Of a DNA stretch of 7,325 bases, positions 1-6,789 are shown piece by piece. Within the stretch, counting starts at the first letter, position 1. Every line of letters begins with the position of its first letter. The notes under the pieces are model-generated. The model saw only the letters and a program-made list of their open reading frames with translations. It did no database searches and was not told the DNA's origin. The position numbers were made by a program, and so were the translations under genes. Origin of the DNA: Candidatus Aminicenantota bacterium (GTDB taxonomy: Bacteria > Acidobacteriota > Aminicenantia > JAMOAD01); assembly GCA_027070475.1 (NCBI GenBank), contig JALXDT010000081.1, positions 1-7,325 on the forward strand, written 5' to 3'.

Positions 1-2162
1 CTTTAATTGCATTAAAAAAAAACAGAGGAGAGATAATAAACTTTAATTACAAAAAAGGGAAAGATTCAAAGTATAAAGATTTGACCTACATTGAAGTAAT
101 TAACCCCTTTTACATAATAGAAGAAAAAATAAAAAAATACACAATAAGAAAAAAAGAAATAAGGATTGGAGACTCCGTACTTACTATAAAAAAAGCCGAA
201 CTTTACGTGGTATCCTCTTCTTTCTTTCCCATTATTCTAAAAGGAAAAATAAAAATCAGAATTATCCCTTCAAATAATGAGGAACAACAGCATTTTATCC
301 ATTTGTTTAAAAAATCTTATAAAGATTTCAAAGTAAAATGGACAATCATTTCAACCTTTGATTATAAAGATAAAATCAAAAAGATAATAGATTCCTCATC
401 TCCAGAATTATCAGACTATGAAAAGTTTGATAAAAAAATACTCAAAACATTTTATAAGATATTCGGTTTCAAAATAGAAGGAATCAACAAGAGAGCTTTT
501 CTTTTAAATGAGAGAGATGACAATCTGGTAATCTTTCCTTTTAAAGCGAATAAAATCATGGCCTTTAAATTCAACAGATTTTCCTACCCTGATACTCAAC
601 TTTTTGGATTAAACTTTAATAAAATTCTTCTTGACTATAGTAGATTGAAAACAATTAAAGTATTAACCGGTTCCTCCATAAGTAAAATCTCTGGAATTGA
701 TTTTAATATTTTATTTTCAAGAAATATTGAGGATTATTTTGCACGTGAAACAATAACATTTAAAGAAAAAATAAACAAACTTGCCATCAACTTACCGAAA
801 TTTATTAAAATAACAAATATTTCAAGTAAAAATAACAGTGTTTCCTATTACAGAGCTCTGAACAAATTGTTTATTAAATCAAAGTCTCCAATGCGTTCAA
901 TTAATATTAATTTCTCCTCTCACTATGTGAAAAAAGATGAGTCGGACTTTTTCTTCTCTAACAAAAAACTTTATGATGAAAGATTTATTTTTGTAAAAAA
1001 ACCTTTTTATTTTTTTGGAAGAGATTCAAATTATTACTTAAAAGATAGTCTGGATTTTTTCAGTTTCAAATTAAATTATAGAATGGCAAGAGGCTTAAAA
1101 TGTTTCGGAGGGGGAGAAAAGATTGGAAAAGGTACTTTTTTTTCGAAGGCAATAAAAGGAATGCCTCTTGTATGTGGTGAATTTATTCCCATGAAAAAGT
1201 TAAACGCTGGAGATTTAACATTTAACATCTTCTCTGATTTTATCCCAAATAACTCTGTCAAAAAAGGAATTGAAAAGACTCCCTTAATATATAAAACACT
1301 TAAAACAATGTTTGGGCCTTTAAATTACAAAAATATCAACATAATTTTAACTCATTCCAACGATCTTTCAGGAACAAGTTATCAGGGCCTATTACTCCTC
1401 AAAATTCCAAAGAGAAAAAAAACTTTTTATTATCCATCCTCACCTGTCAAATTTACAATCGATCTTTCCGATTTTCTGACTCATGAAATTGCCCATCAAT
1501 GGTGGGGTGGGATTATCTCGTGGGCAAGTTTTAGAGATATATGGTTCACCGAAGGTTTTTCCCAATTTTCCATTCTTGAATATGCAAAAAAGAAAGATCG
1601 GATACTTTTCAGAAAGATTATTGAAGACATGAATAGGAGTGTAAAAAAATATTTTAATTATGGTCCCCTCTCTTATGGAAAAAGAGTGGGAAATTGGGAA
1701 GAAAAGCCAAAAGCTTATTTTTCAATAATATACAATAAATCAGCACTTGTTCTTTACATGCTAAAAGAGTTAATGGGAGAGGATAGTTTTTTTGCAAGAG
1801 TTAAGGAGCTTTTGAAAAAAAATAAATACAAATCCATCACAACCGCCACTATTATTTACAGCTTAACCAAAGATAAACCTCTATTAAATAGATTCTTCAG
1901 AGATTGGGTTTTTAGAAGAGAACTCCCAATAATACACTATAAAATTAATTCTCAAGGGGAAAAAATTCAAATAGACTTAAGACAACTAAATTCAAAACCA
2001 TTTATTTTCCCCCTATACATTAAATTATTTTACAAAGACAGAACTGATATTAAAAGGTTAGTTGTTAAACAAAAAAGAGAATTGTTTACATTAACTTTAA
2101 AGGAAAACCCATCATCGATAAAGATAATGGGAAATTATATTACTCCCCTTATTGTCAGATAA
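1..2162 (+). CDS. M1-family zinc metallopeptidase-like protein, 5'-partial
   Basis: The frame is open from the left edge (first whole codon at 3) to TAA at 2160-2162, about 719 residues, so the true start lies outside the window. The TTG at 81 has no ribosome binding site and sits inside plausible protein sequence. Catalytic signature: HEIAH at 1482-1496, followed by QWWGG, then 18 residues to the third zinc ligand Glu (codon 1551-1553, in FTEGFS). This is the gluzincin HEXXH-X18-E pattern of the M1 family. A Tyr at 1731-1733 (context IIYNKSALVLYML) matches the M1 transition-state tyrosine. The usual GxMEN substrate-binding motif is not present; its place seems taken by GTSYQGLLLL at 1371-1400. 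The N-terminal third (IGDSVLTIKKAELYVV onward) looks like the beta-rich extra domain I associate from memory with acidobacterial/Aminicenantes-type M1 proteins. Any signal peptide would be off-window. Family confident; aminopeptidase activity not. Confidence 0.85.
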   Translation, partial: LIALKKNRGEIINFNYKKGKDSKYKDLTYIEVINPFYIIEEKIKKYTIRKKEIRIGDSVLTIKKAELYVVSSSFFPIILKGKIKIRIIPSNNEEQQHFIHLFKKSYKDFKVKWTIISTFDYKDKIKKIIDSSSPELSDYEKFDKKILKTFYKIFGFKIEGINKRAFLLNERDDNLVIFPFKANKIMAFKFNRFSYPDTQLFGLNFNKILLDYSRLKTIKVLTGSSISKISGIDFNILFSRNIEDYFARETITFKEKINKLAINLPKFIKITNISSKNNSVSYYRALNKLFIKSKSPMRSININFSSHYVKKDESDFFFSNKKLYDERFIFVKKPFYFFGRDSNYYLKDSLDFFSFKLNYRMARGLKCFGGGEKIGKGTFFSKAIKGMPLVCGEFIPMKKLNAGDLTFNIFSDFIPNNSVKKGIEKTPLIYKTLKTMFGPLNYKNINIILTHSNDLSGTSYQGLLLLKIPKRKKTFYYPSSPVKFTIDLSDFLTHEIAHQWWGGIISWASFRDIWFTEGFSQFSILEYAKKKDRILFRKIIEDMNRSVKKYFNYGPLSYGKRVGNWEEKPKAYFSIIYNKSALVLYMLKELMGEDSFFARVKELLKKNKYKSITTATIIYSLTKDKPLLNRFFRDWVFRRELPIIHYKINSQGEKIQIDLRQLNSKPFIFPLYIKLFYKDRTDIKRLVVKQKRELFTLTLKENPSSIKIMGNYITPLIVR

Positions 2163-2165
2163 TCA
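2160..2165. other. Abutting convergent stop codons
   Basis: The plus-strand peptidase ends with TAA at 2160-2162 and the minus-strand glycosyltransferase ends with TGA at 2165-2163, leaving no base between them. I see no GC-rich hairpin with a T-tract on either strand within about 40 bases of this junction. Confidence 0.9.
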
Positions 2166-3425
2166 GAATTCTTTCCACCTCAATATTCTATCTTTCAAAT
2201 ATCCTTTGTTCTTTTCAAAAACCTCAGCTTGTTTTTCAACCACAGCTTCCGCCTCCTCCCAATTCATTCCTTCTGTTTCTTTAACAAAAGATGCTGTCCT
2301 TCCGAAATAGAGAGGAGAAAGTATATTTATTAATTTTTTTCTGTTTCTTGACCAATTATGATAGGTATAAGCTGAATCATAAACAACCTTGCTCCAGAGC
2401 TCTGCATCTATATTTATACCATTACCTCTTTTCTTACTTTCATAAACTCTATACAAACCTTCGTATGTCTCAGGAGATAGGATATCTTTATAAAGAGAGG
2501 AGAATTGTTCAAAACCATCTATGAATTCATCTTCCATCTTTTTTAGATTAACTTTGATTTCCTCAGGCTCAACACTTTTTTCAACTCCTTTTAAAAGCGG
2601 AATATCAACACTTTTTTCTATCTTAGTCCAATTATCCTCATACTCATTCATAAGATCAAACATCGTTGAAATAACCTGAATGAACATATGTACAAGATCA
2701 GAAGCAGGGTCTTTTGCATTGTGGATTTTAACACCAAGATTAACCTGAGCAATACTATTTACTTCATTGATAGCAACGGTAGTCATCCAGATATCAATTC
2801 CAAATTTTGCAACATCTGTCATCCAGACATCTTTATCAGAATATAATTTTGCCAGTTTACCAGAAAATCCAAAATCCCCACCTATCGGCTGCCTAACCCT
2901 TTTACCATAAAGAGCTCTTGTTGTTGGATAAACTATCATATTTGTTATTGTTCCATCATACTTATACCTTTTATAATAAGGAGCTACAAAGTGTGTGTCC
3001 TCATTCAACACAGGCTCTATGACATATTTCATCCACTCAGGTCTTATACTTCTAAGATCAGAATCAAATACAGCTATTGCTTTGGTTTCGAGATGTTTTG
3101 CAACTTCAAAAATGGCTCTTAAAGAAGTTCCCTTGCCTGGCATTCCTCTGTAAATGGTTACAATCTTCGAAACATCTTTGGGAATTTTTGCTTTTAAAGC
3201 ATTCTCTCTTGTATTATCCGTAGAACCTCCATCTGATATAAAGATACCTTTTTTTATATCAGGGAAGTACTTACTTAGCCCGGCTCCAACTTGCTCAACA
3301 ACAAAAGATATAGTATCCTCATTATTATAGCAAGGTATTCCTACCAGAATATCAAGCTTTTGCTGTTCTTTTATCCATTTAATCGCTTCTTCTCGAAGCG
3401 CTGTTTCATAAGGTTTAAAAGCCAT
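2163..3425 (-). CDS. GT-A glycosyltransferase, glucosylglycerate synthase-like (GT81/GT78-like)
   Basis: A 420-aa cytosolic GT-A enzyme, third gene of the solute operon. Visible motifs: nucleotide-sugar start LVGIPCYNNEDTI (27-39), SDGGSTDNT (64-72), MPGKGTS (95-101), the metal-binding DSD (121-123), QPIGGDFGFSG (179-189), FGIDIWM (208-214), and IAQVNLGVKIH ending in a probable metal-ligand His235. The QP(L/I)(S/G)G(E/D) block and AQVNLGVxxH string are shared with glucosyl-3-phosphoglycerate synthases and, more loosely, with mannosylglycerate synthase. A helical C-terminal domain (about 285-420) follows. The closest type I recall is the one-step glucosylglycerate synthase of Persephonella. 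A transferase that extends glucosylglycerate or its phosphate (mannosylglucosylglycerate pathway) is the main alternative. The donor sugar cannot be read from sequence. ATG at 3425-3423 has AGGAGG six bases upstream, and the gene starts 9 bp after gpgS. It differs clearly from the gpgS next to it, so this is not a recent duplication. Confidence 0.8.
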   Translation of the reverse strand: MAFKPYETALREEAIKWIKEQQKLDILVGIPCYNNEDTISFVVEQVGAGLSKYFPDIKKGIFISDGGSTDNTRENALKAKIPKDVSKIVTIYRGMPGKGTSLRAIFEVAKHLETKAIAVFDSDLRSIRPEWMKYVIEPVLNEDTHFVAPYYKRYKYDGTITNMIVYPTTRALYGKRVRQPIGGDFGFSGKLAKLYSDKDVWMTDVAKFGIDIWMTTVAINEVNSIAQVNLGVKIHNAKDPASDLVHMFIQVISTMFDLMNEYEDNWTKIEKSVDIPLLKGVEKSVEPEEIKVNLKKMEDEFIDGFEQFSSLYKDILSPETYEGLYRVYESKKRGNGINIDAELWSKVVYDSAYTYHNWSRNRKKLINILSPLYFGRTASFVKETEGMNWEEAEAVVEKQAEVFEKNKGYLKDRILRWKEF

Positions 3426-3430
3426 TAAAT

Positions 3431-3436
3431 CCTCCT
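3431..3436 (-). promoter_or_regulatory. Ribosome binding site overlapping the gpgS stop codon
   Basis: On the minus strand the sequence reads TAGGAGGATTTAATG. The TAG stop of gpgS (3437-3435) shares bases with the AGGAGG that serves the downstream glycosyltransferase. A ribosome finishing gpgS therefore covers this site, which suggests coupled translation of the two transferases. Confidence 0.85.
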
Positions 3437-4643
3437 ATTTATTATCCCTTTCAACAATTTTTCTCAATCTATCAAGAAAATTCGGGTATGCAGATGTTAT
3501 TCTATTCCAATTTGGAAGCATTTGAACTCCCATCGGGTCTTCTAAAAATTTTTCCGAAGAATATATTAGAGCTTTATAAAAAGTTTCTACTATGGACTCT
3601 TCCTGATGTCTGTCAAAAGCCAAGCCATTCATCATAGCTATTGCATGATAGCTGGAAATCATATCTTCTGCTATTCTCAAATATGTTTTTTGTAAAGCTC
3701 TCAAATTTCCATCAGAAATTATAACTCCTTCAGCAGCAATATTTTTAAGAACATTTGTTGCAATATCTATTGTCATCTTATGTAAACCCATATTTGCATC
3801 AGACTCAGAAACCTTTTGATGTTTATGGTCATACCTGTGAGCAAGTTCCACCTGTACAATTCTCTTAAGTGTTACATTTCTATACACTTCATAAAGGACA
3901 CTTACTTCCAAACCCCAATCGCCGGGAAAACGCATTACCCTCGCAAGTCTCGTTCTTAAAGCAAATTCTCCTGAAAGAGGATATCTGAAACTGTTAAGAT
4001 AATAAATAAAGGGATGAAGCCCCAAAACCTTCAATAAGGCTTTAAAAAAAGGGATAACAAAAAGTCTTGTAACTCTTCCATGAAGTTTTTTACTGAATCT
4101 TGCATAAAACCCTTTGGAAAATTCAAAAGGTAAGTGAGGGCTAACCAATGGATAAATTAATCTTGCAAGCATCTCCTTAGAATACGTTTCTATATCAGAA
4201 TCATGAAGAGCAATTATATCAGCTTCTCCTTTAGCTAAAATATAACCGAAGCCTGTCCAGCAAGATTTTCCCTTACCTTCAGGACCAATTTTTAAATTTG
4301 CCTTTTCAAGGTCATATATCATATCCTTAATTTTCGGATTATCCATCCATAAAATTGTAATATTTCTCGGATGTTTTTTTATTTCCTCTTTAACCTCTTC
4401 AAATTTTTCTTTAGAGGCTCTTCCAAGTGATAATACCACCTCATGAATAAAATCAATGTCCTCCATTATCTTTAAAATTCTTTTCATAGCAGGTCTGACA
4501 TAATCACTGTATAAAACAGGAATAAGAACAGCTGTTTTCTTCCTTTTTGAAAATTTGAGAAGATGAGAATCTATTATAGTGGAGCCTTTTTCACCTAATA
4601 TATTAATCGTTGTTATATTCCCTGACTGGAAAAAATCCGACAT
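3435..4643 (-). CDS. gpgS: Glucosyl-3-phosphoglycerate synthase (GT81)
   Basis: A 402-aa enzyme expected to transfer glucose from an NDP-glucose to D-3-phosphoglycerate, giving glucosyl-3-phosphoglycerate, the committed step of glucosylglycerate synthesis in the cytosol. Motifs in order: N-terminus MSDFFQSGNITT, typical of the bacterial/archaeal GpgS type; VLIPVLYSD (39-47); PEGKGKS (121-127); metal-binding DSD (148-150); FSKGFYAR and HGRVTRLF (175-195); SFRYPLSGEF (218-227), the acceptor/donor loop; PGDWGLEVSVLYEVYRN (240-256); and a His-rich AHRYDHKHQ (268-276) that should supply the metal ligand. Length fits the family. The start is fixed by an in-frame TAA directly before the ATG and by GGAGGTG at 4648-4654. 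It lies 49 bp after the phosphatase gene and 9 bp before the second transferase. Mannosyl-3-phosphoglycerate synthase (GT55) is less likely because the GT81 blocks match well. UDP-, ADP- or GDP-glucose preference is not readable. Confidence 0.88.
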   Translation of the reverse strand: MSDFFQSGNITTINILGEKGSTIIDSHLLKFSKRKKTAVLIPVLYSDYVRPAMKRILKIMEDIDFIHEVVLSLGRASKEKFEEVKEEIKKHPRNITILWMDNPKIKDMIYDLEKANLKIGPEGKGKSCWTGFGYILAKGEADIIALHDSDIETYSKEMLARLIYPLVSPHLPFEFSKGFYARFSKKLHGRVTRLFVIPFFKALLKVLGLHPFIYYLNSFRYPLSGEFALRTRLARVMRFPGDWGLEVSVLYEVYRNVTLKRIVQVELAHRYDHKHQKVSESDANMGLHKMTIDIATNVLKNIAAEGVIISDGNLRALQKTYLRIAEDMISSYHAIAMMNGLAFDRHQEESIVETFYKALIYSSEKFLEDPMGVQMLPNWNRITSAYPNFLDRLRKIVERDNK

Positions 4644-4647
4644 TTAG

Positions 4648-4654
4648 CACCTCC
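4648..4654 (-). promoter_or_regulatory. Ribosome binding site of gpgS
   Basis: GGAGGTG on the minus strand, four bases before the gpgS ATG (4643-4641). With the in-frame TAA directly upstream of that ATG it leaves no other start possible. Confidence 0.85.
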
Positions 4655-4692
4655 ATTATATTGTTTTATCTGCTTTTTCTTATTTTATATTA

Positions 4693-5514
4693 CTATATAA
4701 AAAACAATTTTTCAAATATTTCATTCCACCCGGAAGGTGCAGGTTTTTTTGTTAAAAATAGATTTTTTACCTCTTTTTTGATTTTTTCAGAATATTCTCC
4801 ACTCTTTTTTCTTACCAAAACAGGAATATCAGCAAATTTTAAAAGAGAAAGATCATTCTCAGAATCCCCAAGCCCTATGGTTTTAAAATCTTTTTTCCAC
4901 TTTTTTCTGAATATTTCTAAAATTCTTTTTGCTGCAATACCTTTATCATATTCCCCCGAGATATGATAAAATCTTCCCCCTTTAACGAGCTTAAATTCAG
5001 AATTTTCTATCTCCCTTAAAAATGTATTTATTTTCTCTATTTCTTCTGAAACTATTATAAATGGTATATCATACTCCCTCTCCTTTGCCTTTAAAGACAT
5101 CTCTTCTGTTAAATTAAGTATTTCCTTCATTTCTCTATCTGAAAATTCAAAAATAGTTTTTATCTTAACCCCACTTTTGCTTGAAACTTCATTTAAAAAG
5201 GGTAGTATTTGATCTATATGAATACCTATTTCAATTTTGCAAAATTCATTTTCATATACACATTCATTCTCTATCCCATTAAAATCCTTTGGAAAATATA
5301 TAGCTCCTCCGTTTTCAACTGAAAAAATCCGCTCTTTTAACTTAAGCTTCTCAATAAAGGTTAAAGTCTCACTTTTTGTTTTACTGGTAATGGGTATAAT
5401 GGGAATAAAGTTTTTTTTAAGAAAATTTAATGATTTTTGTGCATCCTTCCATTCATAGGTATCATAATCAAGTAGAGTTCCATCCAAATCCGTAAAAACT
5501 ATGTAATTATTCAT
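4693..5514 (-). CDS. gpgP: Glucosyl/mannosyl-3-phosphoglycerate phosphatase (HAD-IIB)
   Basis: A 273-aa HAD-superfamily phosphatase of the mannosyl-3-phosphoglycerate phosphatase (MPGP) type, expected to remove phosphate from the GpgS product and release glucosylglycerate. Motif I is TDLDGT with Asp9 (nucleophile) and Asp11. Motif II is the PITSKTKSE block with Thr43/Ser44. ENGGAI (67-72) is typical of HAD-IIB. Lys191 in the HISGEYDKGIAA block is the likely motif III lysine. Motif IV is GLGDSENDL with Asp217 and Asp221. The C-terminal PAPSGWNEI matches the GPxGWNE ending of MPGP proteins. The capping insert (about 85-185) is of normal size. It is the first gene of the operon. Its ATG is fixed by an in-frame TGA directly before it, there is no ribosome binding site, and a promoter lies just upstream, so its mRNA is probably leaderless. 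Phosphate esters of mannosylglycerate or mannosylglucosylglycerate are alternative substrates; gpgS as neighbour favours glucosyl. Confidence 0.85.
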   Translation of the reverse strand: MNNYIVFTDLDGTLLDYDTYEWKDAQKSLNFLKKNFIPIIPITSKTKSETLTFIEKLKLKERIFSVENGGAIYFPKDFNGIENECVYENEFCKIEIGIHIDQILPFLNEVSSKSGVKIKTIFEFSDREMKEILNLTEEMSLKAKEREYDIPFIIVSEEIEKINTFLREIENSEFKLVKGGRFYHISGEYDKGIAAKRILEIFRKKWKKDFKTIGLGDSENDLSLLKFADIPVLVRKKSGEYSEKIKKEVKNLFLTKKPAPSGWNEIFEKLFFI

Positions 5515-5519
5515 TCAAT

Positions 5520-5548
5520 AATATAATTTAATTAAAAAATAAATTCAA
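5520..5548 (-). promoter_or_regulatory. Probable sigma70 promoter of the solute operon, leaderless geometry
   Basis: Minus strand: -35 TTGAAT (5548-5543), 17-base spacer, -10 TATATT (5525-5520). Five bases separate the -10 from the ATG of the phosphatase, so transcription would begin at or next to the A of ATG. It lies immediately after the upstream operon's terminator, where a promoter is needed. The region is very AT-rich, so a chance match is possible. Confidence 0.55.
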
Positions 5549-5549
5549 T

Positions 5550-5582
5550 AAAAAAACGGAGCGAGCAATGCTCGCTCCGTTT
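5550..5582 (-). terminator. Rho-independent terminator of the NifX-like operon
   Basis: A near-perfect inverted repeat with arms 5554-5567 and 5569-5582 (core CGGAGCGAGC / GCTCGCTCCG). Read on the minus strand it ends in a run of seven T (5556-5550). It lies 39 bp after the TAA of the last NifX-like gene. In the plus direction the hairpin is followed by TACACAAAGG, so it should work mainly for minus-strand transcripts. Confidence 0.9.
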
Positions 5583-5620
5583 ACACAAAGGAGGGTAAGC
5601 TTTATTTGAAAAGAGACTTA

Positions 5621-6187
5621 TTACCAGCCTCTTCCGAATCCTCCGCCAAAACCGCCTCCGCGGCCTCCTCTTCCAAAGCCACCTCCGCGGCCTCCTCTGC
5701 CTCTTCCGAAACCTCCACCTTTACCGAAACCACCTCCGAAACCTCCGCCTCTTCCGAAACCTCCGCCCATACCGGGGCCACCGAAGCCTCCGCCATAGGG
5801 ACCACCAAAACCACCTGTCGGTGGATAGGGGGCCTGAGGAGCAGTATTCTGAGTGTTCTGAGTTAATTTACCCTGAATTGCCATCTCAAATGCTTCTTTT
5901 ACACTCACTCCGGAAGGAGCTGATACCATCTGAATACCCGCACCTGCAAGCACAGATGATGCATTGGGTCCGAAAGCTCCTGAAACCACAATACTTACAC
6001 CTTGCGATGCAACATATTGAGCTGCCGCAATACCCGCACCGCTTGGTGAAGCAGCATTGGGATTTGGCACTATCTGGACTGCATCAGGATTTTCAGAATC
6101 AAAAATCACATAATAGGGTGCTCTTCCGAATCTTGGATCAACCTGTCCGTTTAAATCTTCAGAACTTGCTGTAATTAATATTTTCAT
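5621..6187 (-). CDS. NifX/NifB-type FeMo-cofactor-fold protein with Gly/Arg/Phe-rich tail
   Basis: 188 aa. Residues 1-108 form a dinitrogenase iron-molybdenum cofactor domain (NifX/NafY/NifB C-terminal family): MKILITASS start, QVDPRFGRAPYYVIFD (15-30), SPSGAGIAAAQYV (47-59), VVSGAFGPNAS (67-77), AGIQMV (83-88). Such small proteins in anaerobes are thought to bind or carry metal clusters; no nitrogenase gene is in view. Residues 118-188 are nearly all Gly, Phe and Arg, in GGFGG, FGRGG and RGGGF units, with a final Trp. There is no Cys, so any cluster would need other ligands or a partner. ATG at 6187-6185 overlaps the TGA of the upstream paralogue (ATGA), with GGAGG at 6196-6192. It is the last gene before the terminator. 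Its domain matches the upstream protein without gaps over 108 residues (about 60 identities by eye), so the pair arose by tandem duplication. Cellular role unknown. Confidence 0.82.
   Translation of the reverse strand: MKILITASSEDLNGQVDPRFGRAPYYVIFDSENPDAVQIVPNPNAASPSGAGIAAAQYVASQGVSIVVSGAFGPNASSVLAGAGIQMVSAPSGVSVKEAFEMAIQGKLTQNTQNTAPQAPYPPTGGFGGPYGGGFGGPGMGGGFGRGGGFGGGFGKGGGFGRGRGGRGGGFGRGGRGGGFGGGFGRGW
5625..5832 (-). repeat. GC-rich in-frame low-complexity repeats coding the Gly/Arg/Phe tail
   Basis: On the plus strand this reads as degenerate CCTCC / CTTCCGAAA / CCGCGG units. Two exact direct repeats are easy to see. A 17-mer CCTCCGCGGCCTCCTCT occurs at 5655-5671 and 5682-5698, 27 bp apart (9 codons). 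An 18-mer GCCTCTTCCGAAACCTCC occurs at 5699-5716 and 5747-5764, 48 bp apart (16 codons). Both offsets are multiples of three. Base composition is far more GC-rich than the flanking genes. Confidence 0.85.
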
Positions 6188-6789
6188 TTTTCCTCCTTAA
6201 CATTTTTTTCTAATTCTTCTAATCTTTCTTCATAAAATTTTAATTGGTTTTTAAGATTATCAATCATATTTTTTAACACTGTTTTTTCATCATAAGCAGG
6301 ATAAGGGTTTGTCATCAGAAAAGCTCCCCAATTCAAAGCCCAGCCTCTGCCAAAACCTCTTCTCCAGCCAAAGCCTCTTCCCCAGCCAAAACCACCGTAA
6401 GGGAAAAATCCATAATTAGCACCTCCGTAATAGTTAGGAGATGCCTGAAAGGAATGGTTCTTTTTATACTCACCTTTAATTAAACGTTCAACTACTTCCT
6501 TTACCTTCAAACCAGAAGTTTCCTGAATCATCTGAATACCAGCGGAGCTTAATATCATACTCGAATTAGGTCCAAAAGCTCCGGAGATAACAGTATTCAC
6601 TCCTTTTTCAACAACAAACTGGGCGGCAACTATTCCTGCTCCGGAAGGAGTATTTATAAACGGATTGCTTATAATTTCCGGATTATCCGGATTCTCACTA
6701 TCTACAATAATAAAATAGGGAGCTCTTGCAAATCTCATATCAACAGGAGAATCAAGAGTTCCGCTTGATGCTGTTATGAGTATTCTCAT
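6184..6789 (-). CDS. NifX-like domain fused to a DUF5320-like tail with coiled coil
   Basis: 201 aa in three parts. Residues 1-108 are a NifX-type domain (MRILITASS, RAPYFIIVDSENPD, TPSGAGIVAAQFV, VISGAFGPNSS, AGIQMI). Residues 118-165 are aromatic/Gly/Arg-rich (PYGGFGWGRGFGWRRGFGRGW). Residues 167-200 are a short charged coiled coil (DEKTVLKNMIDNL through EERLEELEKNV). Gly/Trp/Arg linker plus C-terminal helix is what DUF5320 proteins usually carry, so this looks like a NifX-DUF5320 fusion. The usual DPRFGRA motif is changed to DMRFARA (17-23). There is no Cys. ATG at 6789-6787 overlaps the TGA of the 92-aa gene (ATGA), with AGGAGGAG at 6802-6795, and its own TGA overlaps the next ATG. The helix probably mediates self-association or pairing with a partner (inference). 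Metal or cluster handling is a family-level guess. Confidence 0.8.
   Translation of the reverse strand: MRILITASSGTLDSPVDMRFARAPYFIIVDSENPDNPEIISNPFINTPSGAGIVAAQFVVEKGVNTVISGAFGPNSSMILSSAGIQMIQETSGLKVKEVVERLIKGEYKKNHSFQASPNYYGGANYGFFPYGGFGWGRGFGWRRGFGRGWALNWGAFLMTNPYPAYDEKTVLKNMIDNLKNQLKFYEERLEELEKNVKEEK

Noticed and set aside
2291..2524. Plus-strand 77-aa open frame opposite the second glycosyltransferase
   Set aside because: Shadow of a conserved coding region with no domain, ribosome binding site or promoter.
4655..4683. Perfect TATAAT (minus strand 4660-4655) between the phosphatase and gpgS
   Set aside because: No -35 at 16-18 bases (best match 3 of 6). The start it implies would fall inside or after the gpgS ribosome binding site, so an internal promoter there is unlikely; AT-rich chance match.
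4610..4966. Plus-strand 118-aa hydrophobic-looking frame
   Set aside because: Lies across the gpgS start and the phosphatase 3' end on the opposite strand. Its hydrophobicity comes from complementing Lys/Glu-rich codons.
5602..5814. Minus-strand 70-aa Glu/Val/Ala-rich frame inside the NifX tail
   Set aside because: Shifted reading of the same GC-rich repeat tract, inside a well-supported gene.
5606..5866. Plus-strand 86-aa Ser/Ala/Thr-rich open frame with an AAAGGAGGG just before a TTG
   Set aside because: It is the antisense image of the Gly/Arg/Phe codons. Composition follows directly from the complementary repeats, and the minus-strand gene has domain homology and operon context.
5821..6174. 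Plus-strand 117-aa open frame opposite the last NifX-like gene
   Set aside because: Antisense to a conserved domain, no ribosome binding site, no recognisable motif.
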